A DNA stretch of 64,000 bases from PRS1 sp965250265 (GTDB lineage Bacteria; Bacteroidota; Bacteroidia; Flavobacteriales; Flavobacteriaceae), in NCBI GenBank assembly GCA_965250265.1, contig CBDFNO010000011.1, positions 248,001 through 312,000 on the forward strand, given 5' to 3'. A program made the position numbers and the translations under genes. A model generated the notes under the pieces. It was not told the DNA's origin. It ran no database searches and was given only the letters and a program-made list of their open reading frames with translations. Positions 18,344 through 27,788 of the stretch are shown one piece after another; the first letter of the stretch is position 1, and every line of letters begins with the position of its first letter.

Positions 18344-19426
18344 ATGAAAAGAAAACTACGCATAAACGGTCATTCTCACCTGTTACCCTATCCTGAAGAA
18401 ATTCCTCCATTTATGAAGGATAAGGGGATTTTTTGGGTAGATAAAGATCGGAAATTCATGCTTCAAAAAGATTGGAGTCGACCTGTTACAGATTCTAGTT
18501 TTTTCTTGAATGAAAAACTAGATTGGATGGAGCGATTCAATATAGATCATGCTGTTGTTTTAAATCTCTCTCAACTCTATGGTAATGGCTTACGTGTTGA
18601 AGAAATGAAGCAAGCCTTACGTTTTCAAAATGATTTTAATGCCAAAGTACAGAATGATAATCCAAGTAAGTTTACTTGTGGGTTTGTAGTGCATCCTGGT
18701 TTTGTACAAGGCGCACTATGGGAAATAGAGCGTTGTGTTGAGAAATTAGGATTACAGCTTTTATGTTTACCTACTCATTATATGGACACCATTGGTACTT
18801 GGCGTTGTATTTTTGACGAAGAAAATGAGCCTATTTTTGAGTTGGCCAGTAAATATAATTTGGCTGTAGAGATTCATCCTTACGATGGTGAAAAATTTAT
18901 AAAACTGGAAAACACCTCATGGCGTTTTCATTTAATTTGGATGCTTGCGCAATGTGCTGATGCATATCACTTTTTAACTTTGAATGGTTACCAAGAAAAA
19001 TTTCCAAATATGAGAACTTGTTTTGCTCATGGTGGGCAATTAGCTCAAATTAATCTTGGGCGTCGCATTCAAGGATTTGACGGCAGACCCGATTTGTTTG
19101 AAGGACAACATCACCCAAGGAAAGCGGTAGGACACAAAAATATTTTCTTTGATACTTTGGTTCATGATACTGGTTCTTTAAAATTATTAGTAGAGAATCA
19201 AGGGTCAAAACAAGTACTAATGGGATTAGATGACCCATATCCATTGGGAGAAATGGAAAGTGATGCCCAATCATCTTATCCCGGTAAAATATTAGATCTA
19301 GCTATGGAGCGTGACATTATTAGACAAAATGACTATGATGCAATTTGGGAAGATAATGTGATACAATGGTTGTGTGGAGATGATGAAACTGCTAAACAAA
19401 AGTTAATCGATAGAATTATATCTTGA
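18344..19426 (+). CDS. Amidohydrolase-family 2-amino-3-carboxymuconate semialdehyde decarboxylase
   Basis: A 360-residue metal-dependent decarboxylase of the ACMSD branch of the amidohydrolase superfamily. The HxH metal motif is NGHSHLLPYP at the N-terminus; later ligands are likely in AVEIHPYDG, CFAHGG and MGLDDPYPLGE. It should remove CO2 from the ring-opened 3-hydroxyanthranilate, giving 2-aminomuconate semialdehyde for the dehydrogenase in the same operon. The ATG at 18344 follows a GAAGGA ribosome-site-like sequence and is preferred to an in-frame TTG 15 bases earlier. It overlaps the next gene by one base. Confidence 0.92.
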   Translation: MKRKLRINGHSHLLPYPEEIPPFMKDKGIFWVDKDRKFMLQKDWSRPVTDSSFFLNEKLDWMERFNIDHAVVLNLSQLYGNGLRVEEMKQALRFQNDFNAKVQNDNPSKFTCGFVVHPGFVQGALWEIERCVEKLGLQLLCLPTHYMDTIGTWRCIFDEENEPIFELASKYNLAVEIHPYDGEKFIKLENTSWRFHLIWMLAQCADAYHFLTLNGYQEKFPNMRTCFAHGGQLAQINLGRRIQGFDGRPDLFEGQHHPRKAVGHKNIFFDTLVHDTGSLKLLVENQGSKQVLMGLDDPYPLGEMESDAQSSYPGKILDLAMERDIIRQNDYDAIWEDNVIQWLCGDDETAKQKLIDRIIS

Positions 19427-20067
19427 TGCAATTTTTACCAGAAGAATTAGACGATTATGTTGTAAAACATAGCCAAGCCGAACCAGAATTATTACAACAG
19501 CTTAACAGAGAAACCTATCAAAAAATATTGCAACCACGTATGTTAAGTGGACACTTTCAAGGTAGAGTATTGAGTATGATTTCAAAGTTGGTGAATCCTA
19601 AAAACATTTTAGAAATTGGAACTTATACAGGTTATTCCGCCTTATGCTTAGCTGAAGGAATAAAAGTAAAAGGCGAATTACACACTATAGATATTGATGA
19701 AGAATTATATGCTTTCCAACGCAAATATTTTGATAAGTCTGAATATGGTCATCAAATTCATCAGCATTTAGGGAATGCATTAGAGATAATTCAAAATTTA
19801 GACCTAACCTTCGATCTCGTATTTATTGATGCTGATAAAGAAAATTACACGAACTACTTTAATTGTGTAATCGATAAATTAAATTCTGGAGGTATAATAC
19901 TTTCCGATAATGTGCTTTGGAGTGGAAAAGTAATTGAAGCTTTACAACCTGATGACACATCAACAAAAGCATTAATAACATATAATGCACTGTTAAAAGA
20001 TGATGATAGAGTTGAAACTGTATTGTTGCCAATTCGCGATGGGTTGACAATTAGTAGAAAGAAATAG
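19426..20067 (+). CDS. O-methyltransferase of the catechol/caffeoyl-CoA type
   Basis: A 213-residue class I SAM-dependent O-methyltransferase. Motif I is ILEIGTYTGYSALCLAEG, followed by the acidic loop LHTIDIDEEL and the metal-binding stretch VFIDADKENYTNYF, then LSDNVLWSGKV. Such enzymes methylate catechol-like hydroxyls using a divalent metal. As the last gene of the kynurenine operon it may act on a hydroxylated intermediate such as 3-hydroxykynurenine or 3-hydroxyanthranilate, but that is inferred from position only. The ATG overlaps the previous stop in TGATG. Confidence 0.9.
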   Translation: MQFLPEELDDYVVKHSQAEPELLQQLNRETYQKILQPRMLSGHFQGRVLSMISKLVNPKNILEIGTYTGYSALCLAEGIKVKGELHTIDIDEELYAFQRKYFDKSEYGHQIHQHLGNALEIIQNLDLTFDLVFIDADKENYTNYFNCVIDKLNSGGIILSDNVLWSGKVIEALQPDDTSTKALITYNALLKDDDRVETVLLPIRDGLTISRKK

Positions 20068-20070
20068 CTT

Positions 20071-20358
<288 letters not shown>

Positions 20359-20362
20359 TTTA

Positions 20363-20370
20363 CAAATATA
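20363..20370 (-). promoter_or_regulatory. Predicted -7 promoter box (TATATTTG on minus strand) at tatA
   Basis: Exact consensus match only four bases before the tatA ATG. If used, the transcript would begin at or next to the start codon, making a leaderless or nearly leaderless message. Confidence 0.4.
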
Positions 20371-20436
20371 GTAAGTAAGTTTAATAAGATTACAAATTCG
20401 CTATTAAAGTTATAATTTATAAATCTGTGAATATTA

Positions 20437-21219
20437 TTATTTTTTAAACTCTATACTTTTTTTGATTAAAAATTCTAAAAATTGTAATTCATTCCCATCT
20501 TCCATAAAACTCTTATCAAATCCATTGTCTTCAACAAAATATACAAACTCATTGACACTATCTTTAGGAATATTAAGGTTGTTGGCTAAATATGATAGCG
20601 AATATTTTGTAGTTAAATCCTGATATAAATTTGAAACATTAGGAATGTCTTTCTTTTTCGGTTTAAAGATTGGTTTTAATAAAAGCGCTGCTACTTTAAC
20701 AAAATCCACTCCATTATAATAGTTTCCTTCAACCATTGCCATATTTATAACTTCAGATTTATAATCATCTGAAAATTCGAATTTATCACTATTTTGGATT
20801 CCAAAATAAATAGCATCTAAATCAGGATTAAATGTTTTTACACTTTCCATATCTACAATAAGATTACCCGAAAGTCCATAAGGTAGAATAATAACTTCGT
20901 CAAGTTTGTTAACTTTTTCAATCAAAAAGACAGTCATTATCTTTGAAGACAAAATATCTTCACTAATTACAATTATAAATTTTTCAAACTGCAATGCCGA
21001 GACTTCTACTCTATCATTAAGAGCAACCTCTATAGAAAACTGCCCTTCGATATCTGTTACTGTCCCTTTATTTGAAGAAGTATTATAAATTGTAACACCT
21101 TCTACATCTACACTATCTACAATAATTTTACCAAATACTTCAATACGATTAATGTCCTGAGAAAAACCAAGAGAGATTATAAAACCAAAGATAATTGATA
21201 AAAAGTAGTTGTTTTTCAT
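20437..21219 (-). CDS. Secreted protein with carboxypeptidase-like regulatory domain
   Basis: A 260-residue protein with a signal peptide (FGFIISLGFSQ). Residues ~25-95 form a CarboxypepD_reg-like beta-sandwich (VFGKIIVDSVDVEGVTIYN, then GTVTDIEGQFSIEV), the domain that also begins TonB-dependent receptors. The C-terminal part, about 150 residues, has no motif I recognise. The protein is short and has no receptor barrel, so it is probably a periplasmic or outer-membrane-associated accessory protein. Function unknown. It is a single gene divergent from pepE. Confidence 0.82.
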   Translation of the reverse strand: MKNNYFLSIIFGFIISLGFSQDINRIEVFGKIIVDSVDVEGVTIYNTSSNKGTVTDIEGQFSIEVALNDRVEVSALQFEKFIIVISEDILSSKIMTVFLIEKVNKLDEVIILPYGLSGNLIVDMESVKTFNPDLDAIYFGIQNSDKFEFSDDYKSEVINMAMVEGNYYNGVDFVKVAALLLKPIFKPKKKDIPNVSNLYQDLTTKYSLSYLANNLNIPKDSVNEFVYFVEDNGFDKSFMEDGNELQFLEFLIKKSIEFKK

Positions 21220-21312
21220 AGGATAAAGAAAGTTATTACTTGTCTTAATAAAATGTAAAAGGCCTTTAAACTTTTGTTAAAAGGAACGATTACTTAAATT
21301 TACAACAAACAA

Positions 21313-22026
21313 ATGAAGATGCAAAATATAATAATTGCAAGTACATCTACAATTCATAGTAGTGGGTTTTTAGAATATCTTTTAGATGATTTAAAACGAC
21401 ATTTTAAAGACACAAACACTATTCTATTTATTCCTTACGCAAGGCCAAGTGGCATATCACATAAGATTTATACTGAAAAAGTTAAAGATGTATTTTCTAA
21501 TATCGGAAAAACTATAAATGGAATACATGAGTTTAATAATCCTATAAAAGCTATTAAAGAAGCTGAAGGTATTTTTGTTGGTGGTGGGAATACGTTTGTT
21601 TTGGTAAATCAATTGTACAAAAATAATCTAATCACGACGCTTCAAGAAGCAGTAAACACTGGAACACCATATCTAGGCACAAGTGCAGGAAGTAATCTTT
21701 GTGGTCTTACTTTATGCACTACTAATGACATGCCTATCGTGTATCCTCCTAGTTTTAAAACACTTGCTTTTGTACCATTTAATATAAACCCTCATTATTT
21801 AGATCCAGACCCAACAAGTAAACATATGGGAGAAACCAGAGGAACTAGGATACAAGAATTTCATAAATTTAATACCCAACCTGTAGTTGGATTAAGAGAA
21901 GGAAGCTATTTACATGTTTCTAATAATGAAATTGTTCTTAAAGGAGCGCTCTCAGCACGGATTTTTGAACATAATAAAACACCTTATGAAGTTGAACCAA
22001 ATTCAACTTTAACTAATCTAACATAA
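21313..22026 (+). CDS. pepE: Dipeptidase E (peptidase family S51)
   Basis: A 237-residue cytoplasmic peptidase that releases N-terminal aspartate from dipeptides. The catalytic serine lies in the nucleophile elbow GTSAGSN, the oxyanion segment is GGGNTF, and the conserved region after the nucleophile (NDMPIVYPPSF, NINPHYLDP) is typical of PepE. The related cyanophycinase has the same fold but a longer chain and different loops. It is a single gene between two minus-strand genes. Confidence 0.93.
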   Translation: MKMQNIIIASTSTIHSSGFLEYLLDDLKRHFKDTNTILFIPYARPSGISHKIYTEKVKDVFSNIGKTINGIHEFNNPIKAIKEAEGIFVGGGNTFVLVNQLYKNNLITTLQEAVNTGTPYLGTSAGSNLCGLTLCTTNDMPIVYPPSFKTLAFVPFNINPHYLDPDPTSKHMGETRGTRIQEFHKFNTQPVVGLREGSYLHVSNNEIVLKGALSARIFEHNKTPYEVEPNSTLTNLT

Positions 22027-22038
22027 AATTTAAAGTTT

Positions 22039-22455
22039 TTAAAAAAAGTGATACCCTAAAATCTCAAAGCCTTCGTTGTAATAAAATTTATGTGAAGGGT
22101 AATTTTGCACATAAGTATTCAGTTCTACAAATTCATACCCTTTTTGTTTCACATAATTATAAATCCATTTTAAAAACTGTTTACCTAAACCTTTTCCTCT
22201 ATAATCATCATCAATATAAACATGATCAATTTCCATACTTTTTCCCGAATAATGTCGCGTACAAAACCACATTCCGGAAATACCTATTAATTTTTCACCA
22301 TCAAAAATACCAGCACATTCATAGTTTTGAGTTACCATTTCAGCAAAACGCTGTTTTAAAATAGCTTCTGATTGTTTGTTATTGTTTAACTTTTGAACTA
22401 ATGGAATAATACTATTAATATTACTTGTTTCAATGATTTTAAAAATAAAAGACAT
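22039..22455 (-). CDS. GNAT-family N-acetyltransferase
   Basis: A 138-residue acetyltransferase with the acetyl-CoA loop DDYRGKGLGKQFLKWI and the usual C-terminal strand (HKFYYNEGFEILGYHF). The ATG at 22455 gives the standard N-terminus (SFIFKIIETSNI); an upstream ATG would add ten hydrophobic residues not typical of the family. The acceptor substrate is unknown. Convergent with pepE. Confidence 0.88.
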   Translation of the reverse strand: MSFIFKIIETSNINSIIPLVQKLNNNKQSEAILKQRFAEMVTQNYECAGIFDGEKLIGISGMWFCTRHYSGKSMEIDHVYIDDDYRGKGLGKQFLKWIYNYVKQKGYEFVELNTYVQNYPSHKFYYNEGFEILGYHFF

Positions 22456-22583
22456 CTGTAAAATAATAAAGTTTAATAACTGCAAATTACTACAAAAAGC
22501 AACTAATAAAGGTAATAGTGTTAATTAAAAACAATTGAATATGTTTTCATTTATTATTCTACTGTTTAGCAGGATTTTGTTTT

Positions 22584-22591
22584 TATCTTTG
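22584..22591 (+). promoter_or_regulatory. Predicted -7 promoter box (TATCTTTG) for gpmI
   Basis: Exact consensus match ending two bases before an in-frame GTG. The box makes that GTG unlikely as a start and supports the ATG at 22611. Confidence 0.6.
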
Positions 22592-22610
22592 TGTGTCTAA
22601 AAAACCAAAA

Positions 22611-24131
22611 ATGAATAAAAAAGTTATCTTAATGATTCTTGATGGTTGGGGTAAATCTCCTGATCCTGAAGTCTCCGCAATAGATCACGCTAGTACACCA
22701 TTTATAGACTCCCTTTATACAAAATACCCTAATGCAAGCTTACGAACCGATGGGCTGCATGTAGGTTTACCAGAAGGTCAAATGGGAAACAGCGAAGTAG
22801 GACACATGAATCTTGGTGCAGGAAGAATTGTTTATCAGGACTTGGTAAAAGTTAATCTGGCTGTTGCAAATAATACATTAAAACATGAAAAGGTTTTAGT
22901 AGATGCTTTCAACTACGCGAAAAATAATAACAAAAATGTTCATTTTTTAGGACTCTTGAGTGATGGTGGTGTTCATTCACACATTAACCATCTATTTGGA
23001 TTAATAAATGCTGCTGAAGAATTTGGTATACAAAATTCATTTATTCATGCCTTTACCGATGGTCGTGATGTGGATCCAAAATCTGGATTTGGTTTTATAA
23101 CTGAACTTGAACAACATGTAGAAAACACCAATTGTAAATTGGCATCAATTACTGGTCGTTACTACGCTATGGATAGAGATAATCGTTGGGAACGAATTAA
23201 ATTGGCATATAATACAATAGTAAATGGTATAGGTGAAAAATCAACAAATGCTCAAAAATCTATTCAAAAAAGTTATGACAATGACATTACAGATGAGTTT
23301 ATAAAACCTATTGTTATGGTTGATGGCAATCAACAGCCTGTAACTACTATTAAAGACCAAGATGTAATTATCTTTTTTAATTTCAGAACAGATCGTGGCA
23401 GACAACTTACACAAGCATTATCACAAAATGATTTTCATGAACAAAATATGCACAAGCTTAATTTGTATTATGTAACCATGACTAATTATGACAATTCGTT
23501 TAATGGTATCAAAACCATATTCAATAAAGAAAATCTTACTGAAACGCTAGGAGAAGTTTTAGAAAGATATGGTAAAAAACAAATTCGAATTGCAGAAACA
23601 GAAAAATACCCACATGTTACTTTTTTCTTTTCAGGAGGAAGAGAAAAACCTTTTGAAGGTGAAACAAGAATTTTAAGAAACTCACCTAAAGTTGCAACTT
23701 ACGATCTGAAGCCAGAAATGAGTGCCTATGAATTACGTGATGCTCTTATTCCTGAACTCAAAAAAGGCGAGGTAGACTTTGTGTGCCTTAATTTCGCAAA
23801 TGGTGATATGGTTGGTCATACTGGAGTTATGGAAGCTGCCATAAAAGCCTGTGAGTTTGTTGATGAATGTGTTAAGGAAGTAATAAAAACAGCACTAGAA
23901 AACAATTATACAACGATTCTAATTGCAGATCATGGCAATTGTGAAACCATGTTAAATCCAGATGGAACTCCACATACAGCTCACACTACTAATCCAGTAC
24001 CAATTATTTTAATTGATAAAGACTTAAAATCTATAAACGATGGTGTTTTAGGAGATATTGCTCCTACTATTCTTGAGCTTGTCGGAATCGAAAAACCTAA
24101 ATCCATGACTCAACATTCATTGTTAGGTTAA
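22611..24131 (+). CDS. gpmI: 2,3-bisphosphoglycerate-independent phosphoglycerate mutase
   Basis: A 506-residue Mn-dependent mutase interconverting 2- and 3-phosphoglycerate. The alkaline-phosphatase-like domain has DGWG near the N-terminus and the phosphorylated serine S61 in QMGNSEVGHMN. The late metal motif NGDMVGHTG and IADHGNCE are also intact. The ATG gives the canonical MNKKVILMILDGWG start, whereas the upstream GTG lies in the promoter. With GAPDH it makes a second lower-glycolysis enzyme in the window, though the two genes are not linked. Confidence 0.97.
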   Translation: MNKKVILMILDGWGKSPDPEVSAIDHASTPFIDSLYTKYPNASLRTDGLHVGLPEGQMGNSEVGHMNLGAGRIVYQDLVKVNLAVANNTLKHEKVLVDAFNYAKNNNKNVHFLGLLSDGGVHSHINHLFGLINAAEEFGIQNSFIHAFTDGRDVDPKSGFGFITELEQHVENTNCKLASITGRYYAMDRDNRWERIKLAYNTIVNGIGEKSTNAQKSIQKSYDNDITDEFIKPIVMVDGNQQPVTTIKDQDVIIFFNFRTDRGRQLTQALSQNDFHEQNMHKLNLYYVTMTNYDNSFNGIKTIFNKENLTETLGEVLERYGKKQIRIAETEKYPHVTFFFSGGREKPFEGETRILRNSPKVATYDLKPEMSAYELRDALIPELKKGEVDFVCLNFANGDMVGHTGVMEAAIKACEFVDECVKEVIKTALENNYTTILIADHGNCETMLNPDGTPHTAHTTNPVPIILIDKDLKSINDGVLGDIAPTILELVGIEKPKSMTQHSLLG

Positions 24132-24177
24132 TGAATACATATTTATTGTACATTTATAACGTACATAACAGATACTA

Positions 24178-24588
24178 ATGAATTTTCACGATAAATTAAT
24201 TATTGCCATCGATTTTGATGGAACCATTGTAGAAGATAGATATCCTGATATTGGTAAGCCTAGATTGTTTGCTTTTGAAACTTTAAGGAAACTTCAGGAA
24301 AATGGACATCGATTAATTTTATGGACCTATAGAAGTGGAAAAACATTGGATGAAGCTGTAGCCTTTTGCAAAGAAAATGGTATTGAGTTTTATGCTGTAA
24401 ATAAAAGCTATGCAGAAGAAGTTTTAGATGATACTAAAAGTCGAAAAATTTATGCCGATTTGTTTATAGACGACAGAAATATTGGTGGCGTTTTAGGCTG
24501 GGGAGAAGTTTATCAAATGATAACTAACGAAATTCCTAATATTAAAATTCCAAAAAAGAAAAAAGGATTCTTCGGTTTGTTTAAATAG
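24178..24588 (+). CDS. BT0820-type HAD-superfamily hydrolase
   Basis: A 136-residue HAD-fold protein. The nucleophile motif is IAIDFDGTIVED at the N-terminus, motif II is ILWTYRSG and the acidic motif is LFIDDRNIGG. The protein lacks a cap domain, so large substrates, such as phosphorylated proteins or polymers, are possible. This small form is common in Bacteroidota. The natural substrate is unknown. Confidence 0.88.
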   Translation: MNFHDKLIIAIDFDGTIVEDRYPDIGKPRLFAFETLRKLQENGHRLILWTYRSGKTLDEAVAFCKENGIEFYAVNKSYAEEVLDDTKSRKIYADLFIDDRNIGGVLGWGEVYQMITNEIPNIKIPKKKKGFFGLFK

Positions 24589-24645
24589 TTCAAATCTACT
24601 TATAAATTCACATAGTCACTAAAAGTCTTAAACACTTATTTTAAG

Positions 24646-24653
24646 TACCTTTG
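24646..24653 (+). promoter_or_regulatory. Predicted -7 promoter box (TACCTTTG) for map
   Basis: Exact TAnnTTTG match 15 bases before the map start codon; likely drives map, the cupin gene and the methyltransferase gene, which are tightly packed. Confidence 0.55.
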
Positions 24654-24668
24654 CCATTATTTTAAATT

Positions 24669-25487
24669 ATGATTATAGTAAAAAATAAAGAGGAAATAGA
24701 ATTAATGCGCGAAAGTGCATTAATAGTTTCCAAAACTTTAGGAGTTATTGCAAGTGAAGTAAAACCTGGAGTTACAACGTTACAATTAGATAAAATAGCT
24801 GAAGAATGTATTAGAGATCATGGTGCTGTTCCTGGCTTTTTAGGCTTATACGATTTTCCAAATACACTTTGTATGAGTCCAAACTCTCAAGTAGTTCATG
24901 GCATTCCAAACAAAGAACCATTGGTTGAAGGCGATATAATCTCCATAGATTGTGGTGCCATTAAAAACGGTTTTTATGGAGATCATGCATTTACTTTTGC
25001 AGTAGGTGAAATAGATCCTGAAACTGAAAAATTATTGCAAGTAACAAAAGAATCTCTTTATGTTGGTATTAGAGAATTTAAATTAAATAATCGTGTTGGT
25101 GATGTTGGTTATGCCATACAACAATATTGCGAGTCTCATGGATATGGCGTGGTTCGTGAATTGGTTGGTCATGGATTAGGACGTAAAATGCATGAAGATC
25201 CCGAAATGCCAAATTATGGAAAACGTGGACGAGGCAAAAAATTTATTGAAGGTCAGGTAGTGGCAATAGAGCCTATGATAAATATGGGAACACATCGTAT
25301 TAAACAACATAAAGACGGTTGGACAATAACGACTCAAGACAATAAACCATCTGCTCATTTTGAACATGATGTTGCTATTGTAAATGGCAAACCAGAAATA
25401 CTTTCAACTTTTGCTTATATCTATGAAGCTTTAGGAATTGAAAGTGATGAAGAAGTTGAATTTAGACAACATGAATTAATACTATAA
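24669..25487 (+). CDS. map: Type I methionine aminopeptidase
   Basis: Removes the initiator methionine from new proteins. The five metal ligands of the pita-bread fold are all visible: D94, D105, H168, E201 and E232, with the substrate-contacting H77. The 272-residue length is a little longer than the E. coli enzyme because of a C-terminal tail of about 20 residues. No N-terminal zinc finger is present. Two bases separate it from the cupin gene. Confidence 0.96.
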   Translation: MIIVKNKEEIELMRESALIVSKTLGVIASEVKPGVTTLQLDKIAEECIRDHGAVPGFLGLYDFPNTLCMSPNSQVVHGIPNKEPLVEGDIISIDCGAIKNGFYGDHAFTFAVGEIDPETEKLLQVTKESLYVGIREFKLNNRVGDVGYAIQQYCESHGYGVVRELVGHGLGRKMHEDPEMPNYGKRGRGKKFIEGQVVAIEPMINMGTHRIKQHKDGWTITTQDNKPSAHFEHDVAIVNGKPEILSTFAYIYEALGIESDEEVEFRQHELIL

Positions 25488-25489
25488 TT

Positions 25490-25807
25490 ATGACTACAAA
25501 TATTTCTGAAATTCATGAAAGACTTCTTGTAAAAGGTATAAAAGGTCGTTACGTTCATACTAAAAATAGCACTATTGGTTTTGTAGAAATTGAAAAAGGT
25601 GCAATTTTACCAATACATTCGCATTATCATGAACAAACCACACAAATAATTGAAGGTAAGTTAGAAATGGTTATTGGTAGTGAAACTAAAATTCTGGAGC
25701 CAGGTATGTTTACTATAATCCCTTCCAATGTACCTCATAGTGCTGTAGCATTAACTGACTGTAAAGTAACAGATACTTTTTGTCCTGTAAGAGAGGATTA
25801 TAAATAG
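25490..25807 (+). CDS. Small single-domain cupin protein
   Basis: A 105-residue protein forming one cupin barrel. Motif 1 is LPIHSHYHEQTTQIIEGKLEM with two histidines and a glutamine where Glu is usual; motif 2 is PGMFTIIPSNVPHSAVAL with the last histidine. It probably binds a metal; the activity is unknown. Sits between map and the methyltransferase with no gaps, so probably one transcript. Confidence 0.85.
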   Translation: MTTNISEIHERLLVKGIKGRYVHTKNSTIGFVEIEKGAILPIHSHYHEQTTQIIEGKLEMVIGSETKILEPGMFTIIPSNVPHSAVALTDCKVTDTFCPVREDYK

Positions 25808-26571
25808 TGAAACAACTATTTAAATTCATATTAAATTTTTTACCAAGACCTTTCTTAATTAGGTTAAGTTATACTGCACGTCCATTTTTAGCTTTCTTTT
25901 TAAAAGGAAACACATTTACTGATCCAATTGACGGAAAATCTTTTAGAAGCTTTTTGCCTTATGGTTATGGCAAACAACGAGATAACGCCTTATCACCTTC
26001 AACACTATCTTTAGAACGACATAGACTTTTATGGTTGTATTTAAAAAATGAAACAGATTTCTTTACAGCAGAAAAAAAAGTACTTCACTTTGCACCAGAA
26101 CAAGCATTTTACAAACGATTTAGAAGCATGAATAATTTGAATTATACTACTTCAGATTTAAACTCTCCACTTGCAGATGTAAAAGCTGATATTTGTAATC
26201 TTCCATTTAATGATAATGAATTTGATGTGATACTGTGCAATCACGTATTAGAACATATTCCTGATGACACAAAAGCAATACAAGAATTATATCGCGTTTT
26301 AAAACCAAATGGCATGGGAATTTTTCAAATTCCACAAGACTTGTCTCGTGAAACTACTTTTGAAGACGATTCGATAACTGAAAAAAAAGAACGTGCTAAA
26401 ATCTTTGGACAATACGATCATGTACGTGTTTATGGTCGCGACTATTTTGATAAGCTTCGTAGTATAGGCTTTAAAGTAGATGAAGTTGATTATACTTCTA
26501 AACTCTCGGAAGATGAAATTAAAAGATATTGTTTAGCAAAAGGTGAGATTATTCCTGTGGTTAGTAGATAA
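25807..26571 (+). CDS. SAM-dependent methyltransferase
   Basis: A 254-residue class I methyltransferase. The N-terminal ~80 residues are basic and partly hydrophobic, suggesting contact with membrane or a lipid substrate. The SAM domain is shorter than usual at motif I (VLHFAPEQAFYKRF) and then has the clear motifs ADICNLPFNDNEFDVILCNHVLEHIPDD split over residues 125-155. The start is GTG, overlapping the cupin stop in TAGTG. The substrate is unknown. Confidence 0.85.
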   Translation: MKQLFKFILNFLPRPFLIRLSYTARPFLAFFLKGNTFTDPIDGKSFRSFLPYGYGKQRDNALSPSTLSLERHRLLWLYLKNETDFFTAEKKVLHFAPEQAFYKRFRSMNNLNYTTSDLNSPLADVKADICNLPFNDNEFDVILCNHVLEHIPDDTKAIQELYRVLKPNGMGIFQIPQDLSRETTFEDDSITEKKERAKIFGQYDHVRVYGRDYFDKLRSIGFKVDEVDYTSKLSEDEIKRYCLAKGEIIPVVSR

Positions 26572-27555
26572 CTAATTTTCAGGAAAACCATTTAATGCAA
26601 GTGTTTCCAATTCTTTCCCATCATTTTCAAAAATTAAAAAGACTTTTAATTCAGGATGGTCTATTAAAAAAGTTGTCACTTTTTCTATTCCCATAGTTTT
26701 AAACGCTGTTGCATAGGCATCAGCTGACATACAATCTTTTGCAATTACAGATATACTTAATAAATTGGTTTTACTTGGATAGCCAGTTCTAGTATCGATA
26801 ATATGAGAATATTTATTTCCGTTTTCGTCTACTTTAAACTTTCTGTAAGTTCCTGATGTTGCCATAGATTCATCGTGTAACGAAATTGCTTTTAACGGCA
26901 TTTGTACATCTTCATAATTTGGCGTGTCAATTCCTACTTTCCAAACACTTTGCTTTTCGATGTTTTTGCCTTTCACTCTTATCTCTCCTCCTATTTCCAC
27001 CAAATAATTTTCTATATGTTGGCTTTCTAAAAAGTTGGCTATTACATCTACTCCATAACCTTTAGCAATGGCATTAAAATCTAAAAAAGCACCTTTAGGT
27101 TTAAGTATTGAATTATTAATTCGGTTTATTTTATTAAATCCTACATACTGCATTAAACTATCAACCTTTAAGCTATCGAGACGTTCTATTTTCCCTTCTA
27201 GTCCAAAATCCCAAGCATTAACTAAAACACCAATGGTAGGGTCGAAAGCACCCTTAGTTTCTTCATAAATCTCATGCGAAGTTTCTAAAACTTTAATAAA
27301 ATGTTTGTCTATAAGTACAGCTTCATTCCTATTTAATTTTGAAATATCTGAATTTAATTGATAGGTAGACATTGATTTATTAATGACATAAAACAAACTA
27401 TCAAACTGATTTTCGAAATTGAGATTAGCCTCAGAATAATATGTAACTGCATACGAAGTGCCAAATACATTTCCTAAAATCTTTGTGTTTTTAATCTCTT
27501 GTTTACAGGAAGTTATAAATAACAAAGTGATTATAAAAGGTAGTGATTTTTTCAT
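26572..27555 (-). CDS. apbE: FAD:protein FMN transferase (ApbE)
   Basis: A 327-residue lipoprotein (signal ending in FITSC) on the periplasmic side. It moves FMN from FAD onto threonine residues of target proteins using magnesium. Recognisable parts are FLDFNAIAKGYGVDVIA, EIGGEIRVKG and the metal-site segment SADAYATAFKTMG. The obvious clients are NqrB and NqrC, encoded 12-17 kb away, whose flavinylation motifs are intact. It is a single gene; no promoter match was found in front of it. Confidence 0.95.
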   Translation of the reverse strand: MKKSLPFIITLLFITSCKQEIKNTKILGNVFGTSYAVTYYSEANLNFENQFDSLFYVINKSMSTYQLNSDISKLNRNEAVLIDKHFIKVLETSHEIYEETKGAFDPTIGVLVNAWDFGLEGKIERLDSLKVDSLMQYVGFNKINRINNSILKPKGAFLDFNAIAKGYGVDVIANFLESQHIENYLVEIGGEIRVKGKNIEKQSVWKVGIDTPNYEDVQMPLKAISLHDESMATSGTYRKFKVDENGNKYSHIIDTRTGYPSKTNLLSISVIAKDCMSADAYATAFKTMGIEKVTTFLIDHPELKVFLIFENDGKELETLALNGFPEN

Positions 27556-27666
27556 TTATCTTAATTAAGACATAACTTTAATTAGAACGTAAAATTACTA
27601 CTAATATCTTTTTGAATAAAATTTGTTTAATTTTATAAACACTAACTAACTATTTATTACTGCTTA

Positions 27667-27777
27667 ATGATCAAATTCTTTCGTAAAATACTTTACAACC
27701 TTATGGGGAAAAACAAAACAGGTAAATACCTAAAATACGTCATTACATTAATAGACAAAGAACTAAATACAAACTAA
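27667..27777 (+). pseudogene. Truncated 5' module of the DUF6090-like family
   Basis: A 36-codon open frame. Its first 25 residues (from MIKFFRKILYNL to GKYLKY) match the N-terminus of the paralogues that follow; it then diverges into a short tail and stops, before the membrane helix. It is either a decayed gene or a tiny peptide, and it is the leftmost member of the tandem family. Confidence 0.65.
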
Positions 27778-27788
27778 AACATAAAAAC

